Assembly (NCBI RefSeq): GCF_900107205.1
Contig: NZ_FNPC01000001.1
Span: 279,213 to 343,212 of the forward strand
DNA from: Halopenitus persicus
GTDB lineage: Archaea; Halobacteriota; Halobacteria; Halobacteriales; Haloferacaceae
Length of the DNA stretch: 64,000 nt
Direction: 5' to 3'
Shown in pieces: positions 51,925-61,784 of this stretch (the stretch's first letter is position 1; every line of letters starts with the position of its first letter). The notes under the pieces are model-generated. The model was not told the DNA's origin. It saw only the letters and a list, made by a program, of their open reading frames with translations, and did not search any database. A program made the translations under genes and the position numbers.

Positions 51925-53352
51925 TCAGTCGGAGAGCTGCTGCCAGCTCAGTTTCGGATCCCGGGCGGCGGTCGTCTGGTCGATCCGTTTCGCGGCGGTC
52001 ATCCGTGGCGCCGCCGCGATCGCGTCGTCGTCCGCCTCGCTGACCGCGTTGAAGGCCGCGGCGAGCCGCTCGAGCGAGCGCTTGCTCTCGGCTTCCGTCG
52101 GCTCGGTCATCAGCGCCTCGTCGACGATCTCGGGCCACTTCGTCGTCGGCGGATGGACGCCGTTGTCCAGCATCGCCTTGGCGAAGTCCGCGGCGTCGGT
52201 CTCGCCGGCGCTCGCCACGAACTCGTGGTGGAAGGGGCCGAAGGGAACCTCGAGGTCGATCCGCTCGGCGAGGTAGTTCGCGTTGAGCACCGCCTTCGCG
52301 CTGGTGTCGACCAGCCCCTCGTCGCCCAGCCGGGAGATGTAGGCGTGCGTCTTGAGAAGCACGAGCCAGTTGCCCATCGACCCGTGTACCTTCCCGATCG
52401 ATTCGGCCGGCTCGACGAGCGTGTACTCGTCGCCGTCGACGCGGACCTGCGGGCTGGGCAGGAACTTCTCGAGCCCCTCGCGCACGCCGATCGGGCCGGC
52501 ACCGGGGCCGCCGCCGCCGTGGGGCGTGGCGAACGTCTTGTGGACGTTGAAGTGCATCACGTCGAAGCCCATGTCGCCGGGGCGGGCGCGCCCGAGCAGC
52601 GCGTTGAGGTTGGCGCCGTCGTAATACAGCAGCCCGCCGGCGTCGTGGACGATCGTCGCGATCTCCTCGATGTCACGCTCGAAGAGGCCGAGCGTGTTCG
52701 GGTTGGTGAGCATCAGCGCCGCGGTCGAGTCGCCCACCGCCTCGGAGAGGGCGTCGAGGTCGACCCGCCCGTCGTCGTCGGCCGGCAGCTCGACGATGTC
52801 GTAGCCGGCCATCGCGGCGCTCGCGAAGTTCGTGCCGTGGGCGCTGGCGGGAACGAGGATCTCCTCGCGCTGATCGCCCTCGTCGTTGTGCTCGTGGTAG
52901 GCCTTCGCGACCAGGATCCCGGTCAGCTCGCCGGCCGCCCCGGCCGGCGGCTGCAGGGTGACGGCGCTCATCCCGCCGATCCGGGACAGGTAGTCCTGCA
53001 GCTCGTGGTAGACCTGCAGGGTCCCCTGTGCCAGCTCGGGATCGCGGTCCGGATGGACCGCCGCCGCCGGTTGGCCGGCGATGTCCTCGGTGAACTTCGG
53101 GTTGTACTTCATCGTACAGGACCCCAGCGGGTACGGCCCGCTGTCGATCCCGTAGTTCATCTGGGAGAGCCGGGTGTAGTGGCGGACCAGCTCCGGCTCC
53201 GAGATCGAGGGCAGCTCGACCCCGTCGCGCGTCAGATCGTCCGGCAGGTACGTGTCGCTCGGCTCGTGGCGGGTCAGGTCCTTCTCGGCCAACAGCGGCT
53301 CGTGGCCGTCCGATTCCGTCTCGTCCCATTTCGCCTGTCGATGTCGTTGCAT
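51925..53352 (-). CDS. gcvPB: Glycine dehydrogenase (aminomethyl-transferring) subunit 2
   Basis: 475 residues. The PLP-binding lysine is in FNVHKTFATPHGGGGPGAGP, with the upstream core GMSAVTLQPPAGAAGELTGI and SCTMKYNPKFTEDIAG. It is the second half of the split P protein, which decarboxylates glycine and loads GcvH. The start at the ATG 53350-53352 overlaps the subunit 1 stop (TAATG); upstream frame sequence is arginine-rich shadow. Last gene of the gcv operon. Confidence 0.95.
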   Translation of the reverse strand: MQRHRQAKWDETESDGHEPLLAEKDLTRHEPSDTYLPDDLTRDGVELPSISEPELVRHYTRLSQMNYGIDSGPYPLGSCTMKYNPKFTEDIAGQPAAAVHPDRDPELAQGTLQVYHELQDYLSRIGGMSAVTLQPPAGAAGELTGILVAKAYHEHNDEGDQREEILVPASAHGTNFASAAMAGYDIVELPADDDGRVDLDALSEAVGDSTAALMLTNPNTLGLFERDIEEIATIVHDAGGLLYYDGANLNALLGRARPGDMGFDVMHFNVHKTFATPHGGGGPGAGPIGVREGLEKFLPSPQVRVDGDEYTLVEPAESIGKVHGSMGNWLVLLKTHAYISRLGDEGLVDTSAKAVLNANYLAERIDLEVPFGPFHHEFVASAGETDAADFAKAMLDNGVHPPTTKWPEIVDEALMTEPTEAESKRSLERLAAAFNAVSEADDDAIAAAPRMTAAKRIDQTTAARDPKLSWQQLSD

Positions 53353-54740
53353 TACGCCATCACCTCCCGGACGGTCTCGAGGAGCTCCGCGGCGTGCTCC
53401 TCGTTCGTCTCCGTGACGCAGACCTGTATCGCGTCGTCGCCGCGCCGGTGCACCGCGAACCCGCGGTCCGCCAACTCCGAGACCACCGCCTCGGCGTCGC
53501 CGTCGATCTCCGCCGTGAACTCCCGGAAGTGGTAGGCGTCGTTCGCCGGCGCCGAGACGCCCGGGATCGCGTCGAGTTCGGCGGCGAGCCGTGCGGGCAG
53601 ACGCGTACATCGGTCCGCGAGCGCGGTGAGCCCCTCCGGTCCCAGATACGCCGCGTGGATCGCGGTCCGCAGCGCGACCCACGCCTGGTTGCTACAGATG
53701 TTCGACGTCGCCCGCTCGCGGCGGATGTGCTGTTCGCGCGTCTGCAGCGTGAGCGTGTAGGTCCGGTCGCCGTCGGCATCCTCGCTCGCGCCAACCAGCC
53801 GCCCGGGTACCTGTCGCAGGAACTCCTCGCGGCACGCGAACAGCCCGATGCCCATCCCGTAGACGTTCGGGAGCCCGAGCACGCCGGCGTTCCCGACGAC
53901 GACGTCGGCGCCGACGTCGGCCGGGTTCTGTAGCAGGGACAACGCCAGCAGGTCGGAGCCGAGACAGAACAACGTCTCCCGGTCCTCGAGGATCGACCCG
54001 ATCTCGTCGAGGTGCTCCTCGATGACGCCGTCGGTGGTCGGGTTCTCGACGTAGACGAGCAGGACGTCCTCCCCGAGGGCCGACTCCAGCGCGTCGGGGT
54101 CGACCATCCCGTTTGCGGTCGGGAACTCCCGGATCTCGAGTCCGGGGCCGTCGGCGTAGTTCTCGAGGACCGCTCGCCGCTCGGCCCGGAGGTAGTCGGG
54201 AACGAGGATCGTCGACCCGTCCGCGGCGCGGACCCGGTCCGCGAGGGTGGCCGCCTCGCCGAGGGCCGTCGCGGCGTCGTACATCGAACAGTTCGCGACG
54301 TCCATCCCGGTGAGCTCGGTCACCAGCGACTGGAACTCGAACAGGACCTGGAGGAACCCCTGGGAGACCTCCGGCTGGTACTGCGTGTACGACGTGATGA
54401 ACTCCGACCGAAGCGACAGCGAGTCGACGACCGACGGGACGTAATGGGAGTAGTGCCCGCGGCCGAGGAACTCGACGACGTCCGCGTTGGCGTCCAGCGT
54501 CCGGTCGAGGCGCCGTCGAACCGCCCGTTCCGACCGTCCCTCGATCCCGAACGATCCGTCGTATCGAACCGGCTCCGGAACGTCGAACAGTTCCTCGACG
54601 TCGTCCGCCCCGATGGCGGCCAACATCTCCGTTACGTCCTCGGCATCGTGTGGCGTGAACGGACTTCCCGATTCGGCCTGCGCCGCATCGGACTCGTCGA
54701 ACGAGAGGTCCGTTTCACGCGTTGGGTGTGTCTGGTTCAT
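53352..54740 (-). CDS. gcvPA: Glycine dehydrogenase (aminomethyl-transferring) subunit 1
   Basis: 462 residues. Features are [40 protein letters not shown] and [20 protein letters not shown], as in the first half of two-part glycine decarboxylases of archaea and Gram-positive bacteria. The late [22 protein letters not shown] is the usual tail element. It has no PLP-lysine itself. It lies 3 bases after gcvH and is joined to gcvPB by a stop-start overlap. Confidence 0.95.
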   Translation of the reverse strand: MNQTHPTRETDLSFDESDAAQAESGSPFTPHDAEDVTEMLAAIGADDVEELFDVPEPVRYDGSFGIEGRSERAVRRRLDRTLDANADVVEFLGRGHYSHYVPSVVDSLSLRSEFITSYTQYQPEVSQGFLQVLFEFQSLVTELTGMDVANCSMYDAATALGEAATLADRVRAADGSTILVPDYLRAERRAVLENYADGPGLEIREFPTANGMVDPDALESALGEDVLLVYVENPTTDGVIEEHLDEIGSILEDRETLFCLGSDLLALSLLQNPADVGADVVVGNAGVLGLPNVYGMGIGLFACREEFLRQVPGRLVGASEDADGDRTYTLTLQTREQHIRRERATSNICSNQAWVALRTAIHAAYLGPEGLTALADRCTRLPARLAAELDAIPGVSAPANDAYHFREFTAEIDGDAEAVVSELADRGFAVHRRGDDAIQVCVTETNEEHAAELLETVREVMA

Positions 54741-54743
54741 GGG

Positions 54744-55133
54744 TTAGATCTGATCCTCGTATTCCGCTGCCGTGAGAAGGGAGTCGACGTCCTCGACGTC
54801 CTCGTCCGTGCTGATCTCGACGAGCCAGCCGTCACCGTGCGGGTCCTCGTTTATCAGCTCCGGCCGGTCGGTGACCGCGTCGTTGACCGCCTCGATCGTC
54901 CCCGACACCGGGAGGTAGATGTCCGAGACGGCCTTGATGCTCTCCACGACCGCGAACTGGTCGCCGCGGTCGAACGTCTCGCCCTCCCGCGGGAGCTCCG
55001 CGAAGACGATGTCGCCGAGCTCGTCCTGTGCGAAGTCGGTGATGCCGACCCGGAGGACGCCCTCCTCGTCGGTGGCCAGTACCCATTCGTGCGATTCCGC
55101 GTACCGCCGATCGGTCGGTATCTCGTAGTCCAT
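54744..55133 (-). CDS. gcvH: Glycine cleavage system H protein
   Basis: 129 residues. Lipoyl-lysine in [21 protein letters not shown]-terminal [20 protein letters not shown], typical [19 protein letters not shown]. It carries aminomethyl between P, T and L proteins. It sits between gcvT (4 bases) and gcvPA (3 bases) in the operon. It is clearly related to the separate copy at 41.5-41.9 kb. Confidence 0.96.
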   Translation of the reverse strand: MDYEIPTDRRYAESHEWVLATDEEGVLRVGITDFAQDELGDIVFAELPREGETFDRGDQFAVVESIKAVSDIYLPVSGTIEAVNDAVTDRPELINEDPHGDGWLVEISTDEDVEDVDSLLTAAEYEDQI

Positions 55134-55137
55134 AGCG

Positions 55138-56289
55138 TTAGTCGTCGGTTCCGTCGGTGGCGTCGTTCCCGTCGCTCGCCTCGTCCCCGCCGTTTCCGCC
55201 GAGCGAGTCCAGGAACCGCTGGCCGACGATCGTCGCCGGGATCCTCCGGCCGCGGACCTCGACCGCGATCTCGGTGCCGGTCGACGCGTGGTCGGCGTCC
55301 ACGTAGCCGAGCGCGATCGGCTCCGAGAGCGTCGGGCTCATCGTTCCGCTCGTGACGTGGCCGAGGTGCTCGTCGTCGCGGTACAGCTCGTAGCCGTTGC
55401 GTGGCACCCCGCGCCCGTTCAGGTGGATCCCGACGAGAAGTTCCTCGGGGCCCGTTTCCGCCTGGCGGGCCAGCGCGTCCTTGCCGACGAAGTCGTCCTT
55501 CGACTCGTCCACAACGAACCCGAGCTTCGCCTCGAGGGGCGTTCTGGGTTCGGTCTCCGGATCGAAGTCCTGTCCGGATAACAGGAGGCCGGCCTCGAGC
55601 CTGAGCGTGTCTCTCGCGCCGAGCCCGCAGGGCTGGACGTCGTCGAACGTCCCCCACAGCTCGCGCGAGCGGTCCGCGTCGAAGAAGACCTCGACGCCGT
55701 CCTCGCCGGTGTATCCCGTCCGGGCGACCAGACACTCGACGTCGCCGATCGTCGTTCTGATCGTCGAGAAGCGGCCGACGTCGGCGATCGAGTCCTGCGC
55801 GTGCGCGTCGACCGTCTCGATCGCGTCGGGACCCTGGATGGCAACGAGGCCCAGGTCCTCGGTCCGGTTCTCGACCGTGACGTCCGCATCCAGCGACGCG
55901 GCGTGCGTCGACCAACGGTCGGTCATCTGCGTCCCGTGGCCGGCGTTGGGAACGAACAGGTACGCGTCCTCGTCGGGGTACCTGTAGATCACCGTGTCGT
56001 CGATGATGACGCCGTCATCGTTCAGGATGCACGAGTACTGTGCATCCCCCGGCTCGAGGTCCGCCACGGCGTTGGTCGTCAGGTGGTCCATAACCGCCGT
56101 CGCGTCGGGGCCGCGGACCTCGACCTCACCCATATGGCTGACGTCGAAGATTCCGACGGACTCCCGGACGGCGGCGTGTTCCGTGCTGATCCCCGCGTAC
56201 GAGACGGGCATCTCCCACCCGCCGAAGTCGGTGAACTCCGCCCCGGCGTCGCGGTGTACCTGATGGAGTGGTGGCGTGCGTAGCGACAC
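55138..56289 (-). CDS. gcvT: Aminomethyltransferase, glycine cleavage T protein
   Basis: 383 residues with folate-binding T-protein motifs: [72 protein letters not shown] and [20 protein letters not shown]. It moves the methylene unit to tetrahydrofolate, releasing ammonia. It is first in the operon. A TATA-like ATATAAAA (56311-56318) lies about 25 bases before the start, so it is leaderless. The acidic C-terminal tail ([15 protein letters not shown]) is variable. Confidence 0.96.
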   Translation of the reverse strand: MSLRTPPLHQVHRDAGAEFTDFGGWEMPVSYAGISTEHAAVRESVGIFDVSHMGEVEVRGPDATAVMDHLTTNAVADLEPGDAQYSCILNDDGVIIDDTVIYRYPDEDAYLFVPNAGHGTQMTDRWSTHAASLDADVTVENRTEDLGLVAIQGPDAIETVDAHAQDSIADVGRFSTIRTTIGDVECLVARTGYTGEDGVEVFFDADRSRELWGTFDDVQPCGLGARDTLRLEAGLLLSGQDFDPETEPRTPLEAKLGFVVDESKDDFVGKDALARQAETGPEELLVGIHLNGRGVPRNGYELYRDDEHLGHVTSGTMSPTLSEPIALGYVDADHASTGTEIAVEVRGRRIPATIVGQRFLDSLGGNGGDEASDGNDATDGTDD

Positions 56290-56310
56290 GAGTGGAGTTC
56301 GGCAGCGTCA

Positions 56311-56318
56311 ATATAAAA
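56311..56318 (-). promoter_or_regulatory. TATA box of gcv operon
   Basis: ATATAAAA on the plus strand (TTTTATAT on the minus strand), 22-29 bases before the gcvT start codon, the usual distance for leaderless haloarchaeal promoters. Confidence 0.65.
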
Positions 56319-56379
56319 GCGTTTCCGTGGTTGCGGCGCGCGTTCGCCGGCGCTCGCCGGCGTTCGCACGAGCGCCCAC

Positions 56380-56419
56380 TTTTATGTTGACACGCATATT
56401 GTTTTCCAATATGGGAAAC
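56380..56419 (+). promoter_or_regulatory. Promoter and candidate operator of divergent IclR gene
   Basis: CTTTTATGTT (from about 56379) serves as TATA-like box 25-30 bases before the regulator's ATG. It is followed by a perfect inverted repeat CATATTG (56395-56401) and CAATATG (56407-56413). Overlapping that is GTTTTCC (56401-56407) with GGGAAAC (56413-56419). The palindrome covers the start codon and the expected transcript start, so an autoregulatory IclR site is likely. It lies about 80 bases from the gcv promoter. Confidence 0.6.
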
Positions 56420-57163
56420 AGATCGCGCACGACATCGAAAACGTCCCTCCTCACGATCGAGGCGATTCGGGACCTGGAGGGCGCGACGCTGTCGGAGATC
56501 TCCGACCACACCGGGATTCCGGTGAGCACGCTCCACACCCACCTCCGAACCCTCCGCGAGATGGAGTACGTGGTCCGCGAGGGCGACGTCTACCAGCTCG
56601 GGATGAAGCTCTTCCACCTCGGCGAGCAGGCGCGGTGGCGCGACGAACGCTACCAGATCGTGAAGGAGCGGGCCTGGAACCTGTCGAACCGGGTCGGCGA
56701 GGAGGTGAGCTTCGCGATCAAGGAGAACGACCGGATGGTCATCCTCTTCGACGAGACGACCACGCCCTCCGACGAGGGGTTTCAGGTCGGCCGGTACTTC
56801 GACCTCCATAGTTCGGCATGTGGGAAAGCAACGCTCGCGGAGCTTCCCGAATCCCGGGTCGACGGGTTCGTCGACCGATACGGGCTGCCGGCCCACACCG
56901 ACAACACGATCACCGATCGCGACGCCCTCCACGAGGAGCTCGAGACGATCCGGAAACGGGGCTACGCCGTCAACGCACAGGAGGAACTGGAGGGATTGCG
57001 GGCCGTGGCGATCGCGATCGAGGAGCCGGACGGAAGCGTGTTCGGAACGCTCGACATCTCCGGACCCCCGTATCGGCTACCCGAGGACGAGGTCGTCGCC
57101 GAACGGCTCCGGTCCACGGTCGCGGACGTCGAGGCCGCCCTCGAGGACTACGAACAGGGGTAA
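56411..57163 (+). CDS. IclR-family regulator, divergent from gcv operon
   Basis: 250 residues. Winged helix at about 10-70 (LTIEAIRDLEGATLSEISDH, STLHTHLRTLREMEYVVREG) and effector domain with LHSSACGKATLAELPESRV, YAVNAQEELEGLRAVAIAIE and LDISGPPYRLPEDE. It probably senses glycine or a related ligand and controls the gcv operon that starts 122 bases away. The start at ATG 56411 agrees with the leaderless promoter; the frame upstream is shadow. Confidence 0.92.
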   Translation: MGNRSRTTSKTSLLTIEAIRDLEGATLSEISDHTGIPVSTLHTHLRTLREMEYVVREGDVYQLGMKLFHLGEQARWRDERYQIVKERAWNLSNRVGEEVSFAIKENDRMVILFDETTTPSDEGFQVGRYFDLHSSACGKATLAELPESRVDGFVDRYGLPAHTDNTITDRDALHEELETIRKRGYAVNAQEELEGLRAVAIAIEEPDGSVFGTLDISGPPYRLPEDEVVAERLRSTVADVEAALEDYEQG

Positions 57164-57761
57164 CGACTTTCTCCAGCCGGTTTCCCAGGAGCCGAAACAA
57201 GCGGTAGCCGGTTCGGCGTACCCGAGGTGGGTCGGATCTCGCTAGCCGATCTATTACACCCATATATTTGTAATAAATCCTGGTCCCCGGTCACCGGTCG
57301 ACGTCGTCTCGCGGCTGCTCGACGGAAGTCATCGGAGTCCCCCGTGAACGAACTCTTCGTTCGACCGGACCAGTCCGTCCTTCGCTGATCGCGTTAGCAG
57401 GGACCAGTCCGTCTCCCGCTGATCGCGTTAGCAGCATTCATACGACGTTTCTATATGGATCCAGATACGTTTTGAGATACCTCGTTATATTTAGTACTCG
57501 ACGGACGCGATCGTGGTCTACGGAACGGGGTCACACCGACGGCGACGGGTCACCGGGATCGACCGGCAAGCCGCCACACTGCAGCTTCCGAGGCGGTTCC
57601 GGCAGCCGTCATCCGGTTCGATCCGTCGACGACTCGATCGGAAGCACCCGCTACGGTCGGTGGTGCTGCTCGTCGGGAGGGATCCGTTTCTCGGACCGAT
57701 ATGGGCGGCATCCGGGCCGTTCCTTTCCGTTCCGAACCCGACCGGCAGTCATCTAATTAAA
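57164..57761. other. Intergenic stretch with 34-bp duplicate, no gene recognised
   Basis: About 600 bases between the IclR gene and the NosD gene. It contains the 34-bp duplication, scattered AT-rich parts near 57255-57275 and 57450-57490, and no plausible haloarchaeal frame of its own. A long open frame in phase with NosD continues back through it, but its composition differs from the protein proper. Confidence 0.5.
57367..57434. repeat. 34-bp tandem duplicate
   Basis: Two copies of GGACCAGTCCGTCC-type sequence ending in GATCGCGTTAGCAG (57367-57400 and 57401-57434), 31 of 34 bases alike, in the spacer upstream of nosD. Confidence 0.85.
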
Positions 57762-60065
57762 ATGAAAGCAACACATATTTATATATTGTTTATTATTTAT
57801 CTTTCCGCGCTCGTGATCGGCCGGGCGGCTCGCGTGACTCCGACGGCCGATGAGTTCGAGGGATGTACCAGACGGACTATATCCGCACGCGTCGTCGATC
57901 CGAACGTGTCGCGGATCGACCTCTCCGGCGACGGCGCACGACTCCTCCGCCATTTCGCCTGGTCCACGGTGGCGCTGATCACGGTCCTCGTCGTGGCCGC
58001 CTTCGTCGTCGACGTCGGCGTGGCGGCACCTGATCCGGTCGCATACGACCGGACCGCCGAACTCGGCGTCTCGGCCGAGACGGACGACGTGATGGCCGGC
58101 CGGCGGGAGATCCCGAAGGCACAGGTCTTCTACTCCCAGTTCCAATACGTCGTCGGCTATGCCGGCATCGAGACGATGGTCTCGGATCTCGACGACTCGT
58201 ACACGCGCCGGCAGCTTGGATATCCGACGGCGGCATACGTGCAGACGTACGACGACGCTGCGCCGTCGGTCGACGATCGCGGTCGGCTGACGGCGACGGG
58301 ATCGACGACGTGGACGCCGGCGGACGAGGCGGTTTACGTTATCGGGAGTGATGCCCGGACCACGGCCGGCGAGACCGTCGTCCCGTTCGCCGATCGGGAT
58401 GCCGCCGACTCGTTCGTGACGGCCGAGGGCGGAACGGTCAGTACGTGGACGACGCTTCGCGAGCGCCGGTTCGAGGTGGACACGGCGGCGACCGTTCGGG
58501 AGGCGGTTCCCGAGCGGTGGACCCGGGCAACCGAGCGGATCGATCGGGCCACCGCACGAACAGATCGTCCGGTGTCCGTCGTCGTCGACCGGGAGACGGA
58601 CGCGAACCACGAAGCGGACGCGAACCACGAAGCGGACTCGATCCGGCGGGCCGGATCCATCCAGGAGGCGGTCGACGTCGCGCCGCCGAACACGACGGTC
58701 GTGGTTCCTGAGGGAACCTACGAGGAGCGGATACGCATCGAGAAGCCGATCACCCTTACCGGCCGGGGCGCGCGGCTTCGCGGGAACGGGACCGAATCGG
58801 TGATCACGGTGCGCTCGGCGAACGTCTCGATCACCGGCATTCGGATCTCGGGAACCGGAAATCGAACGCGCGACGACGAGGCGATCAGCCAGCCGCCCGG
58901 TTCCGATGCCGACGACGACGCGGCGTGGGACGAGCTCATCCGAACCGGATACGGATACGGGGACGCCGGAATTCTGGCCGATGACTCGCCCGGGCTCGTC
59001 GTCACGAACACGACGATCGAGACCAACGCGAGCGGGATCCTGCTTCGGGAGGGGTCCGATGCGGTGATCCGGAACGTTCGCGTGACCGGCACGGAAGGCT
59101 GGGAGAACGGGTTTATGGGCGTTACTGCGTTGAACTCCCGGATCACCGTCGCCGGAAGCACGTTCACGGGCGGCCGGGACGGCATCTACCTCCACCGGGG
59201 CGACGGATCGGTGATTCGGAACAGCACGTTCCGAGAGACCCGATACGGGATCCATCTGATGTACACGAGCGACACGCTGCTCGCCGACAACGTGATCCGC
59301 GATCAGGAGTTCGGCGGGATCACGGTGATGACGCGTCCCGAAGGGAACGCGATCGTCGGCAACGACATCCGCCGAACGCCGACCGCGATCCAGCCGTCCG
59401 GCATCCGGAGCTATGTCGGGTACAACACGCTCGTGAACAACGAACTCGGGCTGTCGACGAGCGCCCGCGAATCCGTCTACGAGTACAACGTGATCGCCGA
59501 CAACGGGATGGGTGCGCGGTCGACGACCGTTATCCCGTCGAGTTTGATCGCACGCAACGACTTCGTCGGGAACGACCGACACGCGTCCGCAGGGTCCGGC
59601 CCGTTACGGATCTGGGCGGACGGCGATCACGGAAACTACTGGGAGGGAGCATACGAGTCGCCGTCCCTGTGGCTGACCGGTCCGAACGGCGCACCAGCCC
59701 GGACGTCTTCCGGGACCTTCGACCGCACATACCGACCGAGTTCACCGGTCGATGCTACGCTTCACCGTAATCCGGCCGCCACGACGCTCGCCGAGTCCCC
59801 GTCCGTCCGTGCGCTCGCCGCGCTCCGCGGGTCGGTCCCCGGTGCCCGCACCGGGAGCGTGATCGATCCGGCACCGGTACGCACGCCACACGCACCCGAT
59901 CGGATCGCGCGAGCGACCGACTCGAGCGGCCCAACCCACGCGGCGTGGCGGCAGGACCTACTGAACGAGTCACGCAACGACGCCAACTCGACCACAACAC
60001 GACGGATGGATACGAAGCCGATTATGGAGACGCAACCGATGGCTACCACGGGAGTACCGCAGTGA
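57762..60065 (+). CDS. nosD: NosL-NosD fusion: copper chaperone-like domain plus periplasmic copper-loading protein
   Basis: About 767 residues from the ATG at 57762; a GTG at 57813 or 57834 is possible, since a TATA-like patch lies at 57770-57795. An N-terminal membrane helix (WSTVALITVLVVAAFVVDV) is followed by a NosL-like domain (about 100-260, with AVYVIGSDARTTAGETVVPF and FADRDAADSFVTAEGGTVST). After that comes the NosD/CASH right-handed beta-helix (about 290-640) with repeated SITGIRISG, NTTIETNASGI and DGIYLHRGDGSVIRN rungs. NosD with NosF and NosY delivers copper or sulfur to the CuZ centre of nitrous oxide reductase. Confidence 0.85.
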   Translation: MKATHIYILFIIYLSALVIGRAARVTPTADEFEGCTRRTISARVVDPNVSRIDLSGDGARLLRHFAWSTVALITVLVVAAFVVDVGVAAPDPVAYDRTAELGVSAETDDVMAGRREIPKAQVFYSQFQYVVGYAGIETMVSDLDDSYTRRQLGYPTAAYVQTYDDAAPSVDDRGRLTATGSTTWTPADEAVYVIGSDARTTAGETVVPFADRDAADSFVTAEGGTVSTWTTLRERRFEVDTAATVREAVPERWTRATERIDRATARTDRPVSVVVDRETDANHEADANHEADSIRRAGSIQEAVDVAPPNTTVVVPEGTYEERIRIEKPITLTGRGARLRGNGTESVITVRSANVSITGIRISGTGNRTRDDEAISQPPGSDADDDAAWDELIRTGYGYGDAGILADDSPGLVVTNTTIETNASGILLREGSDAVIRNVRVTGTEGWENGFMGVTALNSRITVAGSTFTGGRDGIYLHRGDGSVIRNSTFRETRYGIHLMYTSDTLLADNVIRDQEFGGITVMTRPEGNAIVGNDIRRTPTAIQPSGIRSYVGYNTLVNNELGLSTSARESVYEYNVIADNGMGARSTTVIPSSLIARNDFVGNDRHASAGSGPLRIWADGDHGNYWEGAYESPSLWLTGPNGAPARTSSGTFDRTYRPSSPVDATLHRNPAATTLAESPSVRALAALRGSVPGARTGSVIDPAPVRTPHAPDRIARATDSSGPTHAAWRQDLLNESRNDANSTTTRRMDTKPIMETQPMATTGVPQ

Positions 60066-60856
60066 CGGACGAACGACCGCTCGTTCGGGTCGACGACGTC
60101 ACGCGAACGTACGGCGGTGTCGCGGTGTTGACCGACGTCGCATTCGACGTCCGTGCCGGCATAACGGCCGTCATCGGTCCGAACGGCTCCGGGAAATCGA
60201 CGCTGCTCCGAGCGCTCGTCGGCGACACCGCGCCGACCGACGGAACGGTTCGCTATCACGGACCGGCCACCGCCCGCCCGATCGGCTATCTCCCGCAGCG
60301 AGCGTCGTTCCGGGGGTCGTTCACCGCCCGTGAAACGCTCGCGTTCTATGCACGGCTGCTCGACGAGACGCCGGACGGATATCTCGAGCGTGTCGGCCTC
60401 TCCGATGCAGCCGACCGGTCGGTCGAGGACCTCTCCGGAGGGATGCGTCGATTGCTGGGGATCGCACAGGCAACGATCGGCGATCCGCCCGTCCTCGTGT
60501 TGGACGAGCCGACGAGCGGCCTGGACCCCGGTATGCGTGAACGGATCTTCGAGCTCGCGGGGCAGTATGCCGGCACGGACGCGGGCGTGAACGCGACGAC
60601 TGATACGGAGGCGAACGCCGCGGTCGTGGTGAGCACGCACGACCTCGAACTGGTGGACCGGTACGCGGACCGGGTGCTCTGTCTGCGGCACGGAGCGGTC
60701 GCGGCGTCGGGGCCGCTTTCGGCGGTGTACGCCGATCACGACGTGGACACCGCCGCCGACCTCTATCGATCGGTCGTGCCCGGAGCGAGCTCGGTGGCCG
60801 ACCCAGCGACGGATTCGGCTGAGTCGGTCCACGTCACGGGGGTGTCCACGCGATGA
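60062..60856 (+). CDS. nosF: ABC transporter ATP-binding protein NosF
   Basis: 264 residues from the GTG at 60062, which overlaps the NosD stop (GTGA). Walker A GPNGSGKST, signature DLSGGMRRLLGIAQAT, Walker B VLVLDEPTSGLDPG, and the switch His in VVVSTHDLELVDRY. It is the ATPase of the NosDFY complex. The longer open frame upstream belongs to nosD sequence. The tail is affected by a 33-bp duplication at the nosY junction. Confidence 0.92.
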   Translation: MTDERPLVRVDDVTRTYGGVAVLTDVAFDVRAGITAVIGPNGSGKSTLLRALVGDTAPTDGTVRYHGPATARPIGYLPQRASFRGSFTARETLAFYARLLDETPDGYLERVGLSDAADRSVEDLSGGMRRLLGIAQATIGDPPVLVLDEPTSGLDPGMRERIFELAGQYAGTDAGVNATTDTEANAAVVVSTHDLELVDRYADRVLCLRHGAVAASGPLSAVYADHDVDTAADLYRSVVPGASSVADPATDSAESVHVTGVSTR

Positions 60857-60891
60857 CCGGTCCACGCCACGGTGGCGTCCACGCGATGACC
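60826..60891. repeat. 33-bp tandem duplication across nosF stop and nosY start
   Basis: Two copies (60826-60858 and 60859-60891) of a sequence of the form GGTCCACGYCACGGKGGYGT followed by CCACGCGATGACC. Three bases differ. Because 33 is a multiple of 3, the duplicate gives two in-frame ATG codons for nosY, each in the same CACGCGATGACCGG context. Confidence 0.9.
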
Positions 60892-61755
60892 GGATCGCGG
60901 GCTCGCGTGATCGGCGCGGTCCTTCGACGAGAGATCGCGACGATCCGCCGAACGCCGGGCTACTGGATCGCCTCCCTCGGGCTCCTGGTCGTGCTTGCCG
61001 GAGTACTTGCCGTCGGCGGAGGCGGTGAGACCGGATTCGTCCCCACGATCGTGGATCTGTTGCTCCCGACCGAACTGCTCGTCCCCGTGGTGGCCGTCGT
61101 GCTCGGATATCGAGCGTTGCTCACCGACGCCGAGGAGCTGGCGATGATCCGGACGTATCCCATATCGACGGTCGAATACGTTTGTGGCATCGTTGCCGCC
61201 CGGTTCGCCGCGCTCCTCGGGATGCTGGTTCCGTTCGCACTGGTGGGTGGATACGTCTGGCTCACCGCGAGCCCGGACACGACGATCTACGCCACGCACA
61301 CCGGCGTCGACTCGCCGCTGCTTTTCGTCCGATTTCTCGCGTTCGTCGTCCTCCTCGGGCTTCCGTATCTGTCGCTGGCGATGGTCGTTGGCGCGGTTGC
61401 AAACAGCCGGCGGGGGGCGTTGGCGCTCGCCGCCCTCGTTCTCATCGGCGGCGTGCTTGGCGGCGATCTCGCGGTGGTCGGTACGCTCGGCGGTGACGCC
61501 GGGGTCGCATCATTCCCGGCTCGCGTCGCGATCCCGCCGAACGGAGCCTTCCGGGGACTCGTCTTCGAACACGTCATCGGGGTCGCCCTCCCTCCGGACG
61601 ACGGGTTCGTGTCGTCCGCCGCGGCGGTCGGGAGTCTGCTCGGCTGGACGGCGATCGGCGTCGGCGCCTCGATCGCCGCACTGGCGTTCGGCGACGCCGT
61701 CACCGATCGGCTTGCGCGAGTTCGCGGGCGGGTCGAATCGCTCCGAGGTCGATGA
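60853..61755 (+). CDS. nosY: ABC transporter permease NosY
   Basis: 300 residues with six hydrophobic helices: YWIASLGLLVVLAGVLAVGG, LLVPVVAVVLGYRALLTDAE, ARFAALLGMLVPFALVGGYV, LFVRFLAFVVLLGLPYLSLA, GALALAALVLIGGVLGGDLA and a last one near 270. The part TDAEELAMIRTYPIS matches NosY-type membrane subunits. Start at the ATG 60853 (ATGA overlap with nosF) or the duplicate ATG at 60886. It completes the NosDFY transporter. Confidence 0.9.
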   Translation: MTGPRHGGVHAMTGSRARVIGAVLRREIATIRRTPGYWIASLGLLVVLAGVLAVGGGGETGFVPTIVDLLLPTELLVPVVAVVLGYRALLTDAEELAMIRTYPISTVEYVCGIVAARFAALLGMLVPFALVGGYVWLTASPDTTIYATHTGVDSPLLFVRFLAFVVLLGLPYLSLAMVVGAVANSRRGALALAALVLIGGVLGGDLAVVGTLGGDAGVASFPARVAIPPNGAFRGLVFEHVIGVALPPDDGFVSSAAAVGSLLGWTAIGVGASIAALAFGDAVTDRLARVRGRVESLRGR

Positions 61756-61784
61756 CCGGGGACTTGGGCAGACGTTTCAAACGG

